This document shows, piece after piece, positions 17,283 to 18,080 of a stretch of 18,080 bases of DNA. The translations under genes were made by a program, and so were the position numbers. The stretch is from contig PKWK01000331.1 in assembly GCA_003133205.1 (NCBI GenBank), positions 1-18,080 of the forward strand, read 5' to 3'. The notes under the pieces were generated by a model. The model made no database searches, had not been told where the DNA came from, and saw only the letters and a list, made by a program, of their open reading frames with translations. This stretch comes from Granulicella sp. Lineage in GTDB: Bacteria; Acidobacteriota; Terriglobia; Terriglobales; Acidobacteriaceae. Position 1 is the first letter of the stretch; each line of letters starts with the position of its first letter.

Positions 17283-18055
17283 ATCAAAGCTCCTTGTTCG
17301 GTGTTGGGTTGAGATGGAATCTCGGATTGCTGCCGCGCGTGAACGGTGTAGTAGAGCACGGGAACAGCGAGCCGTGAGAGGAATGTCGAGGCTACTTCTC
17401 CTGCAATCAGGGACAACGCAAGTCCCTGGAAAATTGGATCTGACAGAATTACGCTTGCACCGACAACGACCGCCGCGGCGGTGAGGAGCATGGGACGAAA
17501 GCGGACCGCACCAGCGTCGATCACTGCCTGGTCCAGCGGCATTCCCTGGCGTCGGCGAAGCTCGATGAAGTCGACGAGGATGATTGAATTGCGCACGATA
17601 ATTCCGGCTCCGGCGATGAAGCCGATCATCGAGGTCGCGGTGAAAAATGCGCCGAGAATGGCGTGCGCCGGCAAGATGCCAACCAGCGTCAGCGGGATCG
17701 GCGCCATGATGACCAGTGGCACAAGGAACGACCGGAACCATCCCACCACCAGCACGTAGATAAGAACCAGCACAGCGGCAAACGCAAGGCCGAGGTCGCG
17801 GAAGACCTCAATCGTGATGTGCCATTCGCCGTCCCACTTCATCGAGTAGTGGTCGGTAGAGTCCGGCTGGACTGCGTTGTAGCGAGCAAGCGTGTATCCC
17901 GCGGGCAGCGTGAAGTGATCGAGTTGCTTATTCATCTTCAGGATGGCGTAGACCGGGCTCTCCTCCGCGCCTGCCAGATCGCCCGTGACATAAACTACGC
18001 GCCGCAGATTCTTGTGATAGATGCTGGGTTCGATCGTCGTGTGCTCGACGATCAC
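17279..18055 (-). CDS. RND efflux permease, C-terminal part only
   Basis: The 258 readable residues correspond to the last quarter of an RND transporter subunit, which normally has about 1000-1100 residues. They include the end of the second periplasmic domain ([19 protein letters not shown], then [11 protein letters not shown]) and the last five transmembrane helices ([92 protein letters not shown]). The membrane part matches metal- or drug-exporting RND pumps driven by protons. The frame is interrupted upstream by an in-frame TAA at 18059-18061 within what may be an insertion-sequence end, so the 5' portion is either elsewhere or lost. GTG 18055 is only the first possible start and is unlikely to be a true one. 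Without the N-terminal half the pump cannot work. Confidence 0.85.
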   Translation of the reverse strand: MIVEHTTIEPSIYHKNLRRVVYVTGDLAGAEESPVYAILKMNKQLDHFTLPAGYTLARYNAVQPDSTDHYSMKWDGEWHITIEVFRDLGLAFAAVLVLIYVLVVGWFRSFLVPLVIMAPIPLTLVGILPAHAILGAFFTATSMIGFIAGAGIIVRNSIILVDFIELRRRQGMPLDQAVIDAGAVRFRPMLLTAAAVVVGASVILSDPIFQGLALSLIAGEVASTFLSRLAVPVLYYTVHARQQSEIPSQPNTEQGALI

Positions 18056-18058
18056 TAA

Positions 18059-18080
18059 TTAGGGCGTGTTCACACTAACG
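18059..18080. mobile_element. Possible insertion-sequence end interrupting the RND gene
   Basis: The RND coding sequence stops at about 18056, and the window ends with TTAGGGCGTGTTCACACTAA plus two bases. A GGG-initiated terminus after TTA/TAA would fit IS5-family elements that duplicate TNA targets. Only 20-odd bases are visible and the second end lies outside the window, so this is a hypothesis. Confidence 0.35.

Noticed and set aside
17073..17741. 222-codon minus-strand frame covering DUF2892
   Set aside because: Only the last 69 codons are real. The rest is an out-of-frame reading of the RND permease.

Overview
The window looks like a chromosomal segment of an Acidobacteriota genome, most likely class Terriglobia (Terriglobus, Granulicella or Edaphobacter-like). 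I infer this from protein sequence resemblance (caspase-family protein, GlpD, sigma factor with a fused zinc finger, RND permease) and moderately high GC. No rRNA, tRNA or marker gene confirms it. There is no CRISPR array and no complete mobile element.

Layout. Positions 1-1468 hold the C-terminal part of a caspase-like (C14) protein on the minus strand, cut off at its 5' side. An aldo/keto reductase follows on plus (1737-2624). A minus-strand group holds a small membrane protein, a secreted M20 metallopeptidase and a HugZ-type heme/flavin-fold protein (2691-5512). On plus, the first 33 codons of a glycerol kinase gene survive directly upstream of, and overlapping, glpD (5666-7380). A minus-strand block then carries an NHL-repeat protein, a cold-shock protein and an alpha/beta hydrolase (7437-10039). 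The centrepiece is a 1223-residue CheB-CheR-PAS-histidine kinase fusion on plus (10461-14132).

The right part is all minus strand: thpR (14290-14838), a 5'-truncated Fic gene (15060-15728), a broken sigma factor/zinc-finger fusion gene (15725-16651), a small cytoplasmic protein, a DUF2892 membrane protein and the C-terminal third of an RND efflux permease (17279-18055). The permease reading frame stops abruptly beside what may be an insertion-sequence end.

Most genes are unrelated housekeeping or accessory functions. Likely working units are RND permease-DUF2892-small protein (overlapping or 17-nt-spaced operon) and the glpK remnant-glpD pair. A textbook CRP-type palindrome lies upstream of the NHL gene. 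The main theme is gene decay: truncated caspase, glpK, Fic and RND genes, and single-base frameshifts in the NHL, hydrolase and sigma-factor genes. The frameshifts could be real or could be assembly errors. I do not see a clearly new multi-gene system. The oddest designs are the glpK leader translationally overlapping glpD, and the sigma/zinc-finger gene overlapping a Fic gene that has lost its N-terminal half.
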